Shown in pieces: positions 32,765 to 52,312 of a stretch of DNA of 64,000 bases (positions are counted from its first letter, which is position 1; each line of letters opens with the position of its first letter). The position numbers were made by a program, and so were the translations under genes. Source of the stretch: Armadillidium nasatum (taxonomy: Eukaryota > Arthropoda > Malacostraca > Isopoda > Armadillidiidae). A model generated the notes under the pieces. That model ran no database searches, was not told the origin of the DNA, and worked only from the letters and a program-made list of their open reading frames with translations. The stretch is from assembly GCA_009176605.1 (NCBI GenBank), contig SEYY01021174.1:1-64000 (forward strand). Direction: 5' to 3'.

Positions 32765-34326
32765 AATGATTTGAGAATGATGTCACCAGTTCAAAAATAT
32801 CACCACATACTGTAAACAAGGCTGCACTAAAAGATTTGTGTAAAGTATAGGAATTGAAAAACTTTTGTCCAATAATAACAACTCTTTTCAAAAAATCAAT
32901 ACCAAACTCTGAGGAACTAGAGTCTATTTCCTTCTTTGGGGGTTGTTTATGTCTCGGTCTTTTATGTATTTCATTCTGGGCCTCCAAAGACTGTGTTGTG
33001 GGATCTACCTCAACATTCTTGAATGCACTATCATGGAAGTACCTGGAATTATTCTGACCCCTTTTTTTTGCTCTTTGAAGAGAAATTATGAGAATTCGTG
33101 GACAAATTACTTGCTTCATTCAGAGTGTCTTCTTCATCGGAGATCTCCAAGTCCGTATCGCTCAAACCAGCAAGAACCTCTGCAAAAGTCTTCTTTGAGG
33201 ATCCAGGCTTGGAAGGTGGATGGTTAACCTTACCTTGACTAATAGATTGTTTAGTTAATGGCCTAGTGATTTGATGAGTCTGTTTTTCTCTAGGGTTTAA
33301 TTTTTGTAGTTCTAAAGTGAGAGGAGTTTTTGCACCCTCTATTTCCCCAGCATGCTCTCTGGATATCTTTAAAGCTTTTTGAAAGACAGGGCATTTGTTA
33401 TATCTGATGGCATGAGTGCCACCACAGAAGTAGCAAAAAGGATCGTTAATACAACCCTCAGCTTTATGATTATGACTACACCTGGCACATCGTACTGTTG
33501 CTTTACATGACAGTTGGCCATGACCGAACCTCCAACAATTAAAACATCTTGCAACTTTTGGAATCCAGGGAGATACTTGATAAACTGAGTGTCCTATAGC
33601 AACTCGATTAGGAAGGTCACCCCGAAATTTTATTTTTACTATTTGAGAAGGGACTTCAGTAAACTGACCTTCATTTTCTTTTCTAGAAGGTACTCTAAGA
33701 ACATCCATAATTACTACACTATTATTTCCAATAATCCGAATACTTTTTTTGATATCACTGATTTCTTCTTCCACATCAATAGGGCCTATCTTACCGTAAT
33801 GAATATTGAGCGGGTCATCACGAACAGATTTAGGTACCCAACATCGAACATCATAAGATCCTAGCTTCTTGATATCGGATAAGTCTACTTCAAGTTTATT
33901 TAAATCTAAAATTTCAAATTTGCAACCAACTCCACGTCCTAGCATGAAAACTGAATCTTCAATGATGTATTTACCAAATGGAGAGTTATTAAGTAGTTCA
34001 GTCATTTTGCTAGGCTTAGTAAATATTTCTTTATTCTCTGTAGATTTTATGATGATTACAGTGTTCCCTCTATCTATTGATGGGATCACCTTTTTGGAAA
34101 CTGAAGGAAGGCCTAACTCAGGAGACACACGTGATGATCCTTGAATTAGGGCAGCTCCAGCAGGTCTCCTTGACCTAATTACTGGGCGGTCTTCATCTTC
34201 TATATTTAAAGATCTCTTGCGTTTACCAACTTCTGTCCAAGAGCTTGTATCCATAGCCTCATTTACAGTTACATTATGCTCCACGGGAATATGACCCTGC
34301 AGACTATCCACAGCTACATCACTCAT
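32754..34326 (-). pseudogene. LINE ORF1: zinc-knuckle RNA-binding protein, one frameshift
   Basis: ATG at 34326 (MSDVAVDSLQGHIPVEHN). A central fold of about 150 residues is followed by three knuckles: CFNCWRFGHGQLSC, CARCSHNHKAEGC and CYFCGGTHAIRYNKC. The main open frame stops at 33049, just after an 8-9 nt T-run (A-run on the coding strand) near 33060. The next frame stays open as a basic then acidic tail (ISLQRAKKRGQNNSRYFHDS, PPKKEIDSSSSE) to a TAA at 32754. I infer that the native ORF1 ends there and that the homopolymer changed length, or was misread. The ORF1 end overlaps the ORF2 ATG in ATGGCCAATAA. ORF1 proteins coat element RNA. Confidence 0.82.
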
Positions 34327-34521
34327 CGTTTTCTATAAAGAAAAGCTTTATCAAAAAGCTATTTGAATATAACGCAACTTTGTAACAATCTTTAGTCGCT
34401 ATAATATAATTATTCACCAATTATTATTTATTTTTTACTAATTTCAAATTTTTTAAAGCTTAGTATCGCATATCACAACCTAAGCCTCCAACTTCTTATA
34501 AATAAAAATTTGGGCGCCCAC

Positions 34522-36610
<2,089 letters not shown>

Positions 36611-36614
36611 TAAT

Positions 36615-36627
36615 TGGTAGCAGAGCG
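36615..36627 (+). other. Primer-binding site of element 1 (likely)
   Basis: TGGTAGCAGAGCG starts four bases after the 5' LTR. TGG plus location fits a tRNA 3'-end complement; the tRNA is not identified. Confidence 0.65.
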
Positions 36628-36739
36628 TAGTTTCCTTTGAGGGGAGGCTGGCTCTGTTGCTGAGTGTTCTGTCACTCTCTTTGGCATTTTCTTTGGGAGT
36701 TGTATTCCCACCTATTCAATCTTGAAATTGCTCACCACA

Positions 36740-38401
36740 ATGACTGACAATATGACTTCTCATGACGACATGAATTCCCAATTAGACAATAATAAGGCCC
36801 CAATTTCTGATACAAATCCTCCTAACCCTCCAAATTCGAATTCCCAATTAGACAATAATAAGGCCCCAATTTTAGATGCAAATCCTCCTAACCCTCCAAA
36901 TTCGAATTCCCAAATATTGAATGGCTCTAATAATGTTTCTATTGATGCCCAAACATTTCATACCCTAATTCAACAAAATACCAACTTAATGCAGTCTATG
37001 ACCTCTTTGATGCAGACTCTTTCATTAGATCGTAAACCTAAGGTGATCCCTCCTGGAAAGTTTCGAGTAAATTCCGGTGAAACTTTAATTCAATTTTTCT
37101 CCCGGTTTGAGGCATATAGTGCTGCAATGTATCCCGGGTCTACTGAAGGTATGGTTCCATTGTTGGGCTCCCATTTGGATGGCACCGCATTGGAGGTGTA
37201 TAAGATCATTTCCCATACTTCTATGGAGTATGAGGAGGTAAAACAAAGAATGTTGCAATGGTTCAGAGAAGAATTAGAAAAGGAATTCAAAGTGGATGCG
37301 GAAAATTTCACAGATGCTGTATTGAAAGAAAATGAAGCAATTCCCCTTTTTGCTTTGCGACTAGTGGGACTTGCACAAAGGGCTTTCCCTGGAAATGACG
37401 TAACAAAGATGCCAATAGTAAGGCAGAAATTTTTGAAAAGCTTGCCCTATGAAGTGAAACAACAAGTTGATAATACTTTGATGGCAATAGAAACATCTTT
37501 GGGATTACAGATTCCATGGGAACGATTGGTAGCCATAGTTGATAGTAGTTTCTCACCTAAAGTACAACCGGAAAGGGGTGCTGCAAGTGGACACATCACA
37601 GATTTGGTAAAACCAGAACCAAACTTCCCAAAAGTTGGGGAAGCTTCATTAAGAACTTGTTGTTGTCAGCAACTGACAGCTGAAAGAGGGAGTTGTTCAA
37701 TGAGACAAACCATTGTACAAGCCCCGTTGCCGGCTCAAAATATCCAACCACAACAGCCAGGCCGAACGCAACATCCATCATACCCAAGTCATAATACTTA
37801 TGTTAATAGTGGAAGACGAGGCACATCAACCTGGTCTCGTGGGACATCAAATAGGAGACCTAATAACAATTATTCACAGTCCTGCACTCATTGCAAAAAG
37901 TCAGGACATACCATGAGTCAATGCAGAGCAAGACCATTGTGCCGGTATTGTGGGAAGAGAGGCCATTTGTATGAAGACTGTTACCTAGTCCAAAACCGCT
38001 GCCTACATTGTAAAGAAATAGGCCATTTAGTAGCAAATTGTCCCATCAGAAATAATGATCAACTAAAGTGTCCCTTTTGTGAGGGAGACCACTGGGGCAA
38101 GGACTGTCCTCAGAGACAGGAAAATCGTTCCCAGAGGGCAGGAAAACTGCTAAGCTCCAACGGGGAAGACCTCCTGTTGGAGAATACAGAAGAGTCAAGA
38201 ATGATGGAAAATTTAGAGGAGAATCCTGGAGGGTCTCAGGAAATCTCTCAACAGATACAGAATAATGAACCTATTGAAAACCAGCAATCTGGTGATGATC
38301 TTGATACGTTCCAATTAAATCAAATACCAGCTTTTCAAATTAATAACATTCAAAGTGATGATGAACAAAATGAAGAGATTGATGAAGAATTAAATCCCTG
38401 A
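36740..38401 (+). CDS. gag of LTR element 1
   Basis: Structural protein of about 553 residues; I use the ATG at 36740 because upstream codons of the frame lack ATG. N-terminal Asn/Pro-rich region with a 22-residue tandem repeat ([10 protein letters not shown]...PPNPPNSN, twice). A capsid-like core has [20 protein letters not shown] and [16 protein letters not shown]. There are then four zinc knuckles ([55 protein letters not shown]) and an acidic tail. Four knuckles is more than the one or two usual in gypsy gags. Pol follows in another frame, as is common in the family. Confidence 0.9.
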   Translation: MTDNMTSHDDMNSQLDNNKAPISDTNPPNPPNSNSQLDNNKAPILDANPPNPPNSNSQILNGSNNVSIDAQTFHTLIQQNTNLMQSMTSLMQTLSLDRKPKVIPPGKFRVNSGETLIQFFSRFEAYSAAMYPGSTEGMVPLLGSHLDGTALEVYKIISHTSMEYEEVKQRMLQWFREELEKEFKVDAENFTDAVLKENEAIPLFALRLVGLAQRAFPGNDVTKMPIVRQKFLKSLPYEVKQQVDNTLMAIETSLGLQIPWERLVAIVDSSFSPKVQPERGAASGHITDLVKPEPNFPKVGEASLRTCCCQQLTAERGSCSMRQTIVQAPLPAQNIQPQQPGRTQHPSYPSHNTYVNSGRRGTSTWSRGTSNRRPNNNYSQSCTHCKKSGHTMSQCRARPLCRYCGKRGHLYEDCYLVQNRCLHCKEIGHLVANCPIRNNDQLKCPFCEGDHWGKDCPQRQENRSQRAGKLLSSNGEDLLLENTEESRMMENLEENPGGSQEISQQIQNNEPIENQQSGDDLDTFQLNQIPAFQINNIQSDDEQNEEIDEELNP

Positions 38402-38444
38402 GGAAGTTATTACTTATAGAGTAATCAGAGCACCTGAGGAAACT

Positions 38445-41400
38445 TTGGTGTTACAGGTTTCTATCTTAGATCAACCTCATTTAAATGACTGTACGGCTTT
38501 TGTAGATACAGGAGCTGAAGTAAGTCTCATATCAGCTCGATGTTTTAATGAATTAGATCATGAGAAATCTCCACTGAAGAGTACCGCCTATCGAAGCGTC
38601 GAAGGAATTGGAAAGGTTAAGTTCCCTGTTATAGGGGAAGTCATCATTGCTTTAAAATTATCAGCAAATTATACATTAAGGTTAAGTAGGTACATCATAG
38701 TACCTGATCAGGTTGTTGAGTATGATCTGGTGTTGGGATATGACATATTAAAAAGAGAACATCTATTGCCAGATCTCTACGAGAGAGAATTGGTATTACG
38801 ACGCGGGAATCATGTGCAGACTGTAGCAGTGGATAGAAGGATAAAGAAAATCTTTAAAATGGAATGTATGTTGACAGAAAGTGTTGTATTAAAACCAAAG
38901 GAGTATGGAACTGTTGAAATTCAAGCAGGGAAATTGATAGATGCAGATCAAATAGTCTTAGTAGAATCAAACACGGGATTGCCAAATAAAGTAAGTATAG
39001 AACCAGCAGTTGTGAAATTTAAAAGAAATAAAGCAATTTTATTGGCAAGAAATGATGACGACAAACCAAAGAGGTTAAAGAAAGGGTCGATGGTTGGGGA
39101 GATTGAAATCCTAGAAGAAGAAAATCTCTCAATTAAGTTGGTGGAGCTGGATGAGGCTGAACCTAGAGAATTTCATGAGTGGACGGCTGAGAAAATTCAT
39201 CAGGCCTTCCGATTGGAGGAATCAAATGTTACCCAAGAACAACAAGAACAATTGGTCCAACTTTTGAGTAGATTTCCATCTGTTCTGAGTTCTGGGGACT
39301 CAGATGTTGGTTGCACCAGTGTAATCAAGCACAAAATAGAGACGTTGATAGAAGAGCCGGTTCAAGTTCCAGTTAGGCGCCTTCAGGGGCCTATTTTAAG
39401 GGAAATTGAAGAAAATTGCAAAAAGATGGAAGAGGAAGGAATTATCAGGCGAAGTAAATCTCCATATTCGGCTCCAGTGGTTCCCATCAGAAAGAAGGAT
39501 GGAACGATTCGTCTATGTATAGATTATCGAGAGCTTAACAAGATCACCAAAGGGAGATAGCTTTCCAATCCCAAATTTAGTAGATATGCTGTTTAGTTTA
39601 CAAGGGATGAAATTTTTCACAACTATCGACCTTGTGAAGGGCTATTACCAGGTGGAAATGGAAGAAACCAGTATAGAGAAAACTGCATTTACCACCCCAT
39701 TGTCTCATTGGGAGTTCCTTAGGATGCCATTCGGGGTCAAAAATGGACCCGCAACCTTTCAGAGAGGCATGAGATTCGCCTTGGCACACATCCCTTGGAA
39801 TGAATGCATGGTTTATTTGGACGATGTCCTTATCATAAGTGAAACCTATGAAAAACATCTGGAAATATTGGAAAAGGTTTTGAGAGCATTTGAAGATACA
39901 GGATTTAAGATCAAACCATCTAAGACCTTCATGCTAAGAAAAGAAGTGCAGTATCTGGGACATATGGTTTCAGAAAAAGGGATGACTCCGTTAGACTCAA
40001 GTTTGCAGGGCATCATGAAGTTCCCCGTCCCTAGGACCATAAGACAATTGCGACAGTTCCTGGGGATGATAAATTTTTACAGAAGGCATATTCCAAATTG
40101 TTCGGTGGTGGCCAAGCCCTTATTTGAATTGCTTAGGAAATAAGACCTTGAAATGGAACGAAGCATGTCAGAATGCCTTTGAGTTATTAAAGAAAGCGCT
40201 TATAGAACCACCAGTTTTATCGTATCCAGATAGGTCGGAAGGTGCTCAACCACTTAAACTATATGTAGATGCTTCTGATGTTGGAGCAGGAGCTTGTCTG
40301 GCCCAAGACCAGCAAGGAGAAGAAAGACCTATAGCTTTTATTTCTACCACCTTTTCAAGAGCCGAGAGAAGATATAGTACAACTGAGAAAGAGGTGGCAG
40401 CCATACGTTGGGCAGTAAAATCTTTGAGGCCTTTCTTGTATGGTATAAGAATCATCATTCATACAGATCATAAACCTCTGTTATATTTATATAATATGCC
40501 GTTAGTAAACCCACGAGTTGCCCGCACTCTAGAAGAGTTAAACGATATTGATTATGAATTGAGATATATTCCTGGGAAAGAAAACATAGTGGCAGACGCA
40601 TTGTCTAGATCACCTGAGGAACAGATTCTTGAAGATCAAAGTGTACAAAAAGCAAATGAAATCCCTAAAGGATTTACAGAAATGAAGATGCCTGGAGGAG
40701 GTGATTCCCTTTTCTGTGCTTTTTCAACTTGGTTGTATGGAACTCCTGATCAACATCAGAAAGTGAGGGAAGTGGTGATACAAGAACTCATGGAAAATCG
40801 TGTTAAGTATGGATTGCCTACTGGTAAGAATGCCCGTCACTTAACAAAAATACTACAGCTCATGAAGAATGTGGGACAGTTTCCACTTACAAATGCTATA
40901 CATGCTTTTGCGAACTTACATGGAATACAGGTTTACATATATTATGGAGATTCTAAGCCTTTAAAATTTGGGAACCCCTCTGAAAAGGGCATATGTCATG
41001 TACTTTGTTTAGGGGGCATCCATTATAATCTTTTAATGCAGTTTCAAGCATGCACTGAAGAAAAACAGACAAAGGTACATCAAGTTGTCCCATTAAAATT
41101 CCAGGAGTTTTGTCTGTTGGATGAATCTATGGAGGAACAGGAGACCGAAACTCGGGTATTAACGGGAATTACTAAGGAAGATCAAACGACCAATCAGCAG
41201 AGTGGTGGGGAGGAAGACATCACTTTGAGAGTACATCAAATAAGAGTAAATGAAGAAAATATAATAAATCCGTTGGATATTGAAGATAGAGATTTAGACC
41301 GAATACAGGATCAGGATCCAACTCTGAAGCGCTTAAAACGAGCTATATTAAGAAATTTGCCATTTGTGGGAATATTAAAACCATTTGCAAGATCTCACAA

Positions 41401-43178
41401 ATATATCTATTTGCGGGATAATCGATTATTTAGGGAGATGCACACAGGAGATTTCGCATTGCTAGTGCCACATGAATATCTAACAAAGATAGCCATCAGG
41501 GCACATTGGAGTTTTGCTCATATTGGAAGGCACAAACTTTATTCATTGTTGGTCCAACGACTTTGGCATCCTAAAATAAATAACATCTGTGCAGATATTA
41601 CATCATCTTGTTATAAATGCCAAGCTTATAAAATCTCTAATATAATATTTGCACCTCCAACTTTAAAAATAGCTACATCACGACCTTTTGAGTTGGTGGC
41701 TATGGACTTGATCCAGTTTCCACGATCATCACGTGGAAATCAATATGCAGTAGTAATGGTGGACCATTTTACAAAGTGGGTATCTGCCGTACCCTTAAGA
41801 AATAAACAAAGTTCTTCGGTTGCCAGTGCATTTAAACAAAACATATTACCCTTCCTTCCTAAGCTTCCCTGAGCGGTTGTTGACAGATAATGGAAGAGAG
41901 TTCATCGGCCCTGAATTTGAAGGATTGTTGCGAGATCAAGAGATTAAGCATGTGCTGACTACTCCATATACACCAGCTTCTAATGGAGCAGTGGAAAGGG
42001 TGAATAGAACCCTTAGTCAGTATTTGAGAATGGCTATTACTAGTCCTTCTTTGTGGGATGAGGAACTTCCCCAAGTAGTGTTGGTTTATAACCATACAGT
42101 TCATTCGGAAACAAACATAACCCCATGTGAAAATATTTTAAAGAGAGCACATACTTTACACACAGGTCTTCCTTTGCCAAAAATAGATCAATATTGGGGT
42201 GAAGGACATTATCGATTTGAACCTTTTGATTTGGATCAGTTGGTGGGGCTTAAGGTCCAATTGCCGGGTGATCTCACTCTTAATAAATTTAAACCACGTT
42301 ATTATGGGCCTTATAAAGTCATTCAGATCCAAGCCAATAATGTGACTTATATTCTTGAAGCGGTTAAAACTGGAAAGCAATATAGAGCCCATCACAGGCA
42401 ATTACGAAAATGGAAGGTACCTCCAGATTATTTACGAAATGACCCAATCTTTCAACAATATGCAATGAATTTGGATGATGAAGTACTACCAGCAAGTCAA
42501 GGTGAAGAACCCTTAGAGGAAGAAGAAGTCGAAGAAGTTAGATCAACTGAGAATGAATTTGAAGAACTTGAGGAAGAGGAATCTCTCTTTGAGGGATTCA
42601 CTGTTGATAAGGAGAAATTGAATAAAGTAAAAGATAAATTATTAGCTATTACCAAAGTCCAAGAGACATTACTTGCATTAGTGAGAAATTCTCCAGGGTG
42701 GCCGCCAGATCATAGTGATAATCTAGAAAAACCAGAAAGAGAAACCCACTCTGGAATTGGTGTTAATAATGAGGAAGAGTTAAACTCGTATTTACAGTGG
42801 GACACATCTGACTTGTTGGAGGAAGCTGAAAAGAGATGGGAAATGTCGCAGGCCATGATTCTGCCGACCTCAGTAGTAAATCGTGAGTCATTACCTTTTG
42901 AATTGAATACTTTGGAACCAAACTGGTTTTCAACACCTAGGGTGTACACAGGAAGTGAAGATGAAAATGAAGAAGACACACCATTAGTAAGTGAAAATAG
43001 AGGATCATCTCAATCTAATAGTTTATCCTTCGAGGGATTTGATAAAACTATGCTAAAGCCAATACCTAAAGAACTACAATTGACTGAAGGAAATAGACCA
43101 TATACCAGATCGAGGGGAGCTTGTTTAGAAGAACCGTTGGTTTACCCGTATCTACTTGAAAGAAAACGTCGTGTGTAA
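38445..43178 (+). pseudogene. pol region of LTR element 1 (fossil)
   Basis: Domains in order, approximate: aspartic protease near 38490-38760 ([12 protein letters not shown]); RT about 39350-40120 (FTTIDLVKGYYQVEM, MPFGVKNGPATFQRG, YLDDVLI); RNase H about 40150-40610 (LYVDASDVGAGACL, STTEKEVAAIRWAVKS, TDHKPLL, DALSRSP); OTU-like domain about 40688-41045; integrase zinc motif about 41500-41640 (AHWSFAHIGRHK, CYKCQ) and catalytic core 41690-42100 (AMDLIQFP, LTDNGREF, NGAVERVNRTL); GPY/F-like end (YYGPYKVIQIQANNVTYILE) and a long acidic tail to 43178. The region has about three interruptions. Confidence 0.92.
40688..41045 (+). other. OTU-like domain between RNase H and integrase (element 1)
   Basis: About 120 residues opening PGGGDSLFCAFSTWLYGT, helical middle (REVVIQELMENRVKYGLP), closing HVLCLGGIHYNLLMQF. 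Spacing and ends recall OTU cysteine proteases, which begin near a GDGNCLF-like motif and end at a His-Tyr-Asn/Asp motif. The active-site region diverges from the canonical form and it may not be catalytic. The same domain sits at the same place in element 2. Confidence 0.7.
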
Positions 43179-43202
43179 AAATAAATAAATGAATAAACAA
43201 AT

Positions 43203-43203
43203 G

Positions 43204-43259
<56 letters not shown>
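43203..43259 (+). repeat. Internal poly(A) tract in element 1
   Basis: About 57 A in a row between pol and the SGNH-like ORF, preceded by AATAAATGAATAAACAAATG. Confidence 0.97.
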
Positions 43260-43261
<2 letters not shown>

Positions 43262-43339
43262 AAATAAAAACAAAGGAATAAATAAATAAATAAAATAAAA
43301 TATATTAATACGTTATTGACATTATTTTTTGTATTAGGT

Positions 43340-43373
43340 TATTAATCATTTTTTTAATTTGTTTATGTTGCAG
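43340..43373 (+). promoter_or_regulatory. Candidate splice acceptor before the third ORF
   Basis: T-rich tract (ATTTTTTTAATTTGTTTATG) followed by TTGCAG; the G at 43373 directly precedes an in-frame ATC TTA GTG of the third ORF. Env-position ORFs of retroelements are commonly expressed from spliced RNA; donor-like GTAAGT sequences occur in the LTR. Confidence 0.4.
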
Positions 43374-44636
43374 ATCTTAGTGACCGGACATTCATGGGTG
43401 CGGGACATGCAAGATGTCTTTGCACCAGTGTTGTTGCCAGGAATGGAGGTGGTCTTTAGGGCCTACCCCGGAATAAATCTGGAGAGATTGCAGCAGAAGA
43501 TGGTTCAGATCCTGGATGCCACATACACACATCTAGTGGTGTATATATTAATTAATGAGGCCTACAGACAACAGGCTGTATCCGATTCCCCTAGGGATCG
43601 CAATCATTGGGTAACAGTAGCTAATTTTGGCTATGACAATAATCAGTTTTGTCATCGATTTAATGAATTTTCAAGAATTTGTACTGACATCTGTCCAAAT
43701 TTACAAATTATTCTGATCATTCCTCCTTTCCTAGATCTTGTGTATTTTAACTCAATACGAGTAAGGCGATTTCCTAGGGAAATCCAAGAAATTTATGAGA
43801 GGAGGCCTGAATTTTCAGCCAGAATCCTACATCAGCAGTGTGTAAGCACTCATAGGCATTTGAGAGTATTAAGAACACCAAGATACCAGTGGGCAAATAA
43901 AATTACATACCCAGTAATGTATACGGTTGCCGCTTTGCCTCAGCAAAAGAAGAACACCCGGTTGTTTATGGAGGGAAGTGTTTTTACCCTGAGAAATATG
44001 GGATTTCTGCGTGATGGGTTACATCCAAGGGCGCAATTATGTGCGGATTTTTGGAAAAAGCTATATCGTGCAGGAATATTTAATTTGATAGTGGATATTC
44101 CCAGAGTGGAGCCCTCTGTTGTAAATATTGCTCCTTCTGTGTTTTTGGGTGTGGGACAAAATCCATCAAGAAGTGTTGCGGAAGTATCGAACTCCTCAAT
44201 AGTGGAAGAGTCAGGGAGTATTGTGGAACCTCAAGCTGGGCCTTCAGGAATAGAGTCAAGGGTAGTAGTAGTGGAAGAAGTAAGTCTGGTGGAAGGAAGA
44301 GTAGAGAATGAGGTGGTTGAGAGAATGGAAAGTGCCCCAGATAGTGCAACAGCAGAAGAAGAAAGACCATCTAATGTAGAACACCCTTCAGAAAGGGAAG
44401 TGCCCATTAGCAGATTAGAGGGATTAAGTTTAGAGGAGGAGGACCCCCAAGGGGCCCCTCGTAGAAGAAATCATTCTCCTATCAGGTTTGACAGGAGAGC
44501 AGCACCTGAAACAAATGAAAATTTGGTAAGGCCTGGGGTAGAGAGATCAAGAGAGAATGGACGTTCCAGGAGACAAAGATATAATCCATACGAAAGATCT
44601 CAGTCAAACGTGCGGGAACAACAAAGGGAGAAATGA
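43365..44636 (+). CDS. SGNH-hydrolase-like ORF in env position
   Basis: Open frame of about 423 codons from the ATG at 43365 (MLQILVTGHSWVRDMQDV). GHSWV resembles block I of SGNH/GDSL esterases, VVYILINEAY could be the GxND-type block, and RDGLHPRAQLCADFWKKL resembles the terminal DxxH block, all within about 240 residues. The last 180 residues are low-complexity, acidic then Arg-rich, without membrane segments, so this does not look like a fusion envelope. SGNH domains are known in ORF1 of CR1-like LINEs and in some DIRS/Ngaro elements. Here the ORF lies between pol and the 3' LTR of a gypsy-type element. Confidence 0.65.
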   Translation: MLQILVTGHSWVRDMQDVFAPVLLPGMEVVFRAYPGINLERLQQKMVQILDATYTHLVVYILINEAYRQQAVSDSPRDRNHWVTVANFGYDNNQFCHRFNEFSRICTDICPNLQIILIIPPFLDLVYFNSIRVRRFPREIQEIYERRPEFSARILHQQCVSTHRHLRVLRTPRYQWANKITYPVMYTVAALPQQKKNTRLFMEGSVFTLRNMGFLRDGLHPRAQLCADFWKKLYRAGIFNLIVDIPRVEPSVVNIAPSVFLGVGQNPSRSVAEVSNSSIVEESGSIVEPQAGPSGIESRVVVVEEVSLVEGRVENEVVERMESAPDSATAEEERPSNVEHPSEREVPISRLEGLSLEEEDPQGAPRRRNHSPIRFDRRAAPETNENLVRPGVERSRENGRSRRQRYNPYERSQSNVREQQREK

Positions 44637-45121
44637 CAATAGGAGGAGTAGAACAGGTACCCAAGAAATCTGGAACAACAATGGGAAGGTAAAGTTTGGC
44701 GAATTTATTGCTCATATGCAAGGGCTTTATGGCCGCTCCATGGGCAAGAAGCATCCACTAGGGATGTGAAGGATAGAATTAGGAGATTATGTAATCAATG
44801 ATCCTAGATCAGTTGATTGCATAATTAAAAAGGAAAAAGAAAGTTTTATTTAATTTTGTTAAATTTTTGAAAAAAAAGTATTGTTTATTTTGTTTTTTTA
44901 AAGAAAGTACTGTTTTTGTTTTGAAAAAAAAAAAAAAAAGAAAAAAAAAGGAAAAATTTTTGATATGGGGATTGATCCTGTAAGCAAAGAAAGTTTTAGT
45001 TTCGTTTAATAAAGAGAACCAAAAGGAAGGTTAGTTATTTAAAGAAAAGGAGCATTGTTTAAAGATATCTATTATTTGAGTAGTTTGTGCGTCGATACTC
45101 GTATCGACGGGTGGGGAGGCG
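44637..45121 (+). other. 3' untranslated part and polypurine tract of element 1
   Basis: AT-rich with two A-runs. CGACGGGTGGGGAGGCG directly before the 3' LTR at 45122 is the likely plus-strand primer tract. Just upstream, CGATACTCGTATCG is a small palindrome. Confidence 0.6.
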
Positions 45122-47329
<2,208 letters not shown>

Positions 47330-48240
47330 AGCCTTTCCTTGTCTATGGTTCAGAAAATTTCAGGGCTCTAAGAGGGTTTAATAAGCGAACCCTACCAGTT
47401 ATTTCACATTCAAATTAAAAATCATGGATAACCAAAACTGTCTTTAAAGACTGGTTCATTTCATATTTTTGTACTACTGTGAAAGATTACTGCAAGACTC
47501 AGAACATCAACTTCAAAGTCCTTTAGCTTTTAGACAATGTCCCTGGCCATACTACTTCTCTGAACGATCAAAATGAAAATGTCAAAGTCGTATTTTTACT
47601 GCCAAATATGACCTCATTATTACAACCAATGGATCAAGGAATAATAGCGACATTCAAAGCTTTTTATCTCTGAAGAACATGTATGCAGGCTCTAAAGGCA
47701 ACATATGGGGAAACTAAAATTTCCTAACCAGAATTTTAGAAAAAATACAACATAGACAAGCAACTGAAAATATTCAGATGTTTTGGGAAGAAATCACTGA
47801 ATCTAACACGCGATCTGTTTAGAAGCATGTCTTTTCTCACTGTGCAAATGACTTTATAGGTTTTGAGAAACTGACATAATTATTGATGAAATAACTTTGT
47901 TAGTGAAGGATCTTGGCTTTAATGAAGTAGATTGTGCAAATGTACATGAATATGATTCATATGCACAAGAGTTAAGTGAGGATGATCTTCAACTGGATGA
48001 ACAGCAAGAATATGAAGCAAAAGAAGATAACAAAAATAAGCAGAGAGAGACGGAGCCAATTAAAGAACTGACAACTAAAGAACTCAATTGAGTCTTCCAT
48101 CACATTGAAAGCGCAAAAGAAATCTTACTCAATGCTGATCCTGACTTTGAAAGGAGTCTGATCATTCATCGGAATATTGTCAAAGCAGTGAGCTCTTACC
48201 GTATGACAGTAAGAAGAGCACAAACATGATACAACCAAAA
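47330..48240 (+). pseudogene. pogo/Tigger-type transposase remnant
   Basis: Tc1/mariner-superfamily DDE transposase in decay. Readable pieces: TVFKDWFISYFCTTVKDYC, then LLDNVPGHTTSLND (second catalytic Asp region), VVFLLPNMTSLLQPMDQGII, ATFKAFYL, RTCMQALKATYGE, and downstream an acidic segment (EDDLQLDEQQEYEAKEDN). Stops and frame changes are frequent, including an amber-like stop before LLDN and after FYL. The 5' DNA-binding half and the TIRs are not recognised. The LQPMDQG motif is highly characteristic of Tigger/jerky proteins. Confidence 0.8.
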
Positions 48241-48250
48241 ATTCTAAATT

Positions 48251-51194
<2,944 letters not shown>

Positions 51195-51326
51195 GAAAAA
51201 ATGGATTAAAAAATTATAAAAATTTTATTTACCTCTTAAATTTATGGAAACAATTGTAATGTTTCCTACTGATTAATCAATTCGCTTAGCGCAGGAAATT
51301 ATCAGGATTAATTAATCACGTTAAGC

Positions 51327-51780
51327 AGGATTTTCCTGCATATGAATTTTTAGACCAGCTTGTAACTAAGCCTAAGGCAGTTTTGTAAATGGTGAGGGTT
51401 CATTGCATTTTGCATGTGTAATTAGTTGTGTGTCATTAGTTAGATTTACTGAATATATGTCTATGTAGGGCTTAGTAATTTATTGTTATCTTACTTTGCA
51501 TGAATGAACTGATAACTAGGGTTAGGATAGTCCTAGTCTTTGTTGCATGTATTAGGATTTTCCTGCATATGAATTTTTAGACCAGCTTGTAACTAAGCCT
51601 AAGGCAGTTTTGTAAATGGTGAGGGTTCATTGCATTTTGCATGTGTAATTAGTTGTGTGTCATTAGTTAGATTTACTGAATATATGTCTATGTAGGGCTT
51701 AAATTTATTGTTATCTTACTTTGCATGAATGAACTGATAACTAGGGTTAGGATAGTCCTAGTCTTTGTTGCATGTATTAG
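51327..51780. repeat. Tandem duplication, two units of 227 bp
   Basis: AGGATTTTCCTGCATATGAA begins units at 51327 and 51554; the units are almost identical, differing mainly by a 2-bp gap after GGGCTTA. No coding content. 51195-51326 and 51781-52312 show nothing else recognised. Confidence 0.93.
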
Positions 51781-52312
51781 TATTACCATTAGTTACTTGT
51801 TCTGACTGGGACAGTCTCGATAGGCCTGTGTGGTTTCTGTCTCTATTTTTCTAATGTTCTAATGAAGTTTTACAAGACTTTACCTTTACTTTCCTATATA
51901 CTCTAAACTGTGTTTTCCTATTCCTGGAATAACTACTATTGTCAACCCTGTCTGACTCATGCATGTCAATCAGAATATGTCCGGATGCATGTGTTCTTAG
52001 ATAAAAAAAATTATATACCCATAATGGTGCATTACTATAATGACCTAAAAAGAATATTTGCATCAAACAGAAGAAATCTGCTAACGAATATCATAAAATT
52101 AAGGAAAATGATTTCCTTGAATCCTCCCAAACTTAGGGGTGGATGGAAGTGAACATGCTATAAAAAGATGTTATTTTGAGTTGTCTCAGAAAAAGCCATA
52201 GTTTTGTGGAAGATTTCTTCTTGAAATAGTCAAATGATGTAACAAATTTATGAGTCATTGAAAATAATCACAGTAAATAAGCCCTAAATAGATTTATCTT
52301 CTCAAAGTCACT

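Noticed and set aside
43365-44636. Classical retroviral envelope in element 1
   Set aside because: No signal peptide, furin-like site, fusion peptide or transmembrane segment is visible; the motifs fit an SGNH-type fold better.
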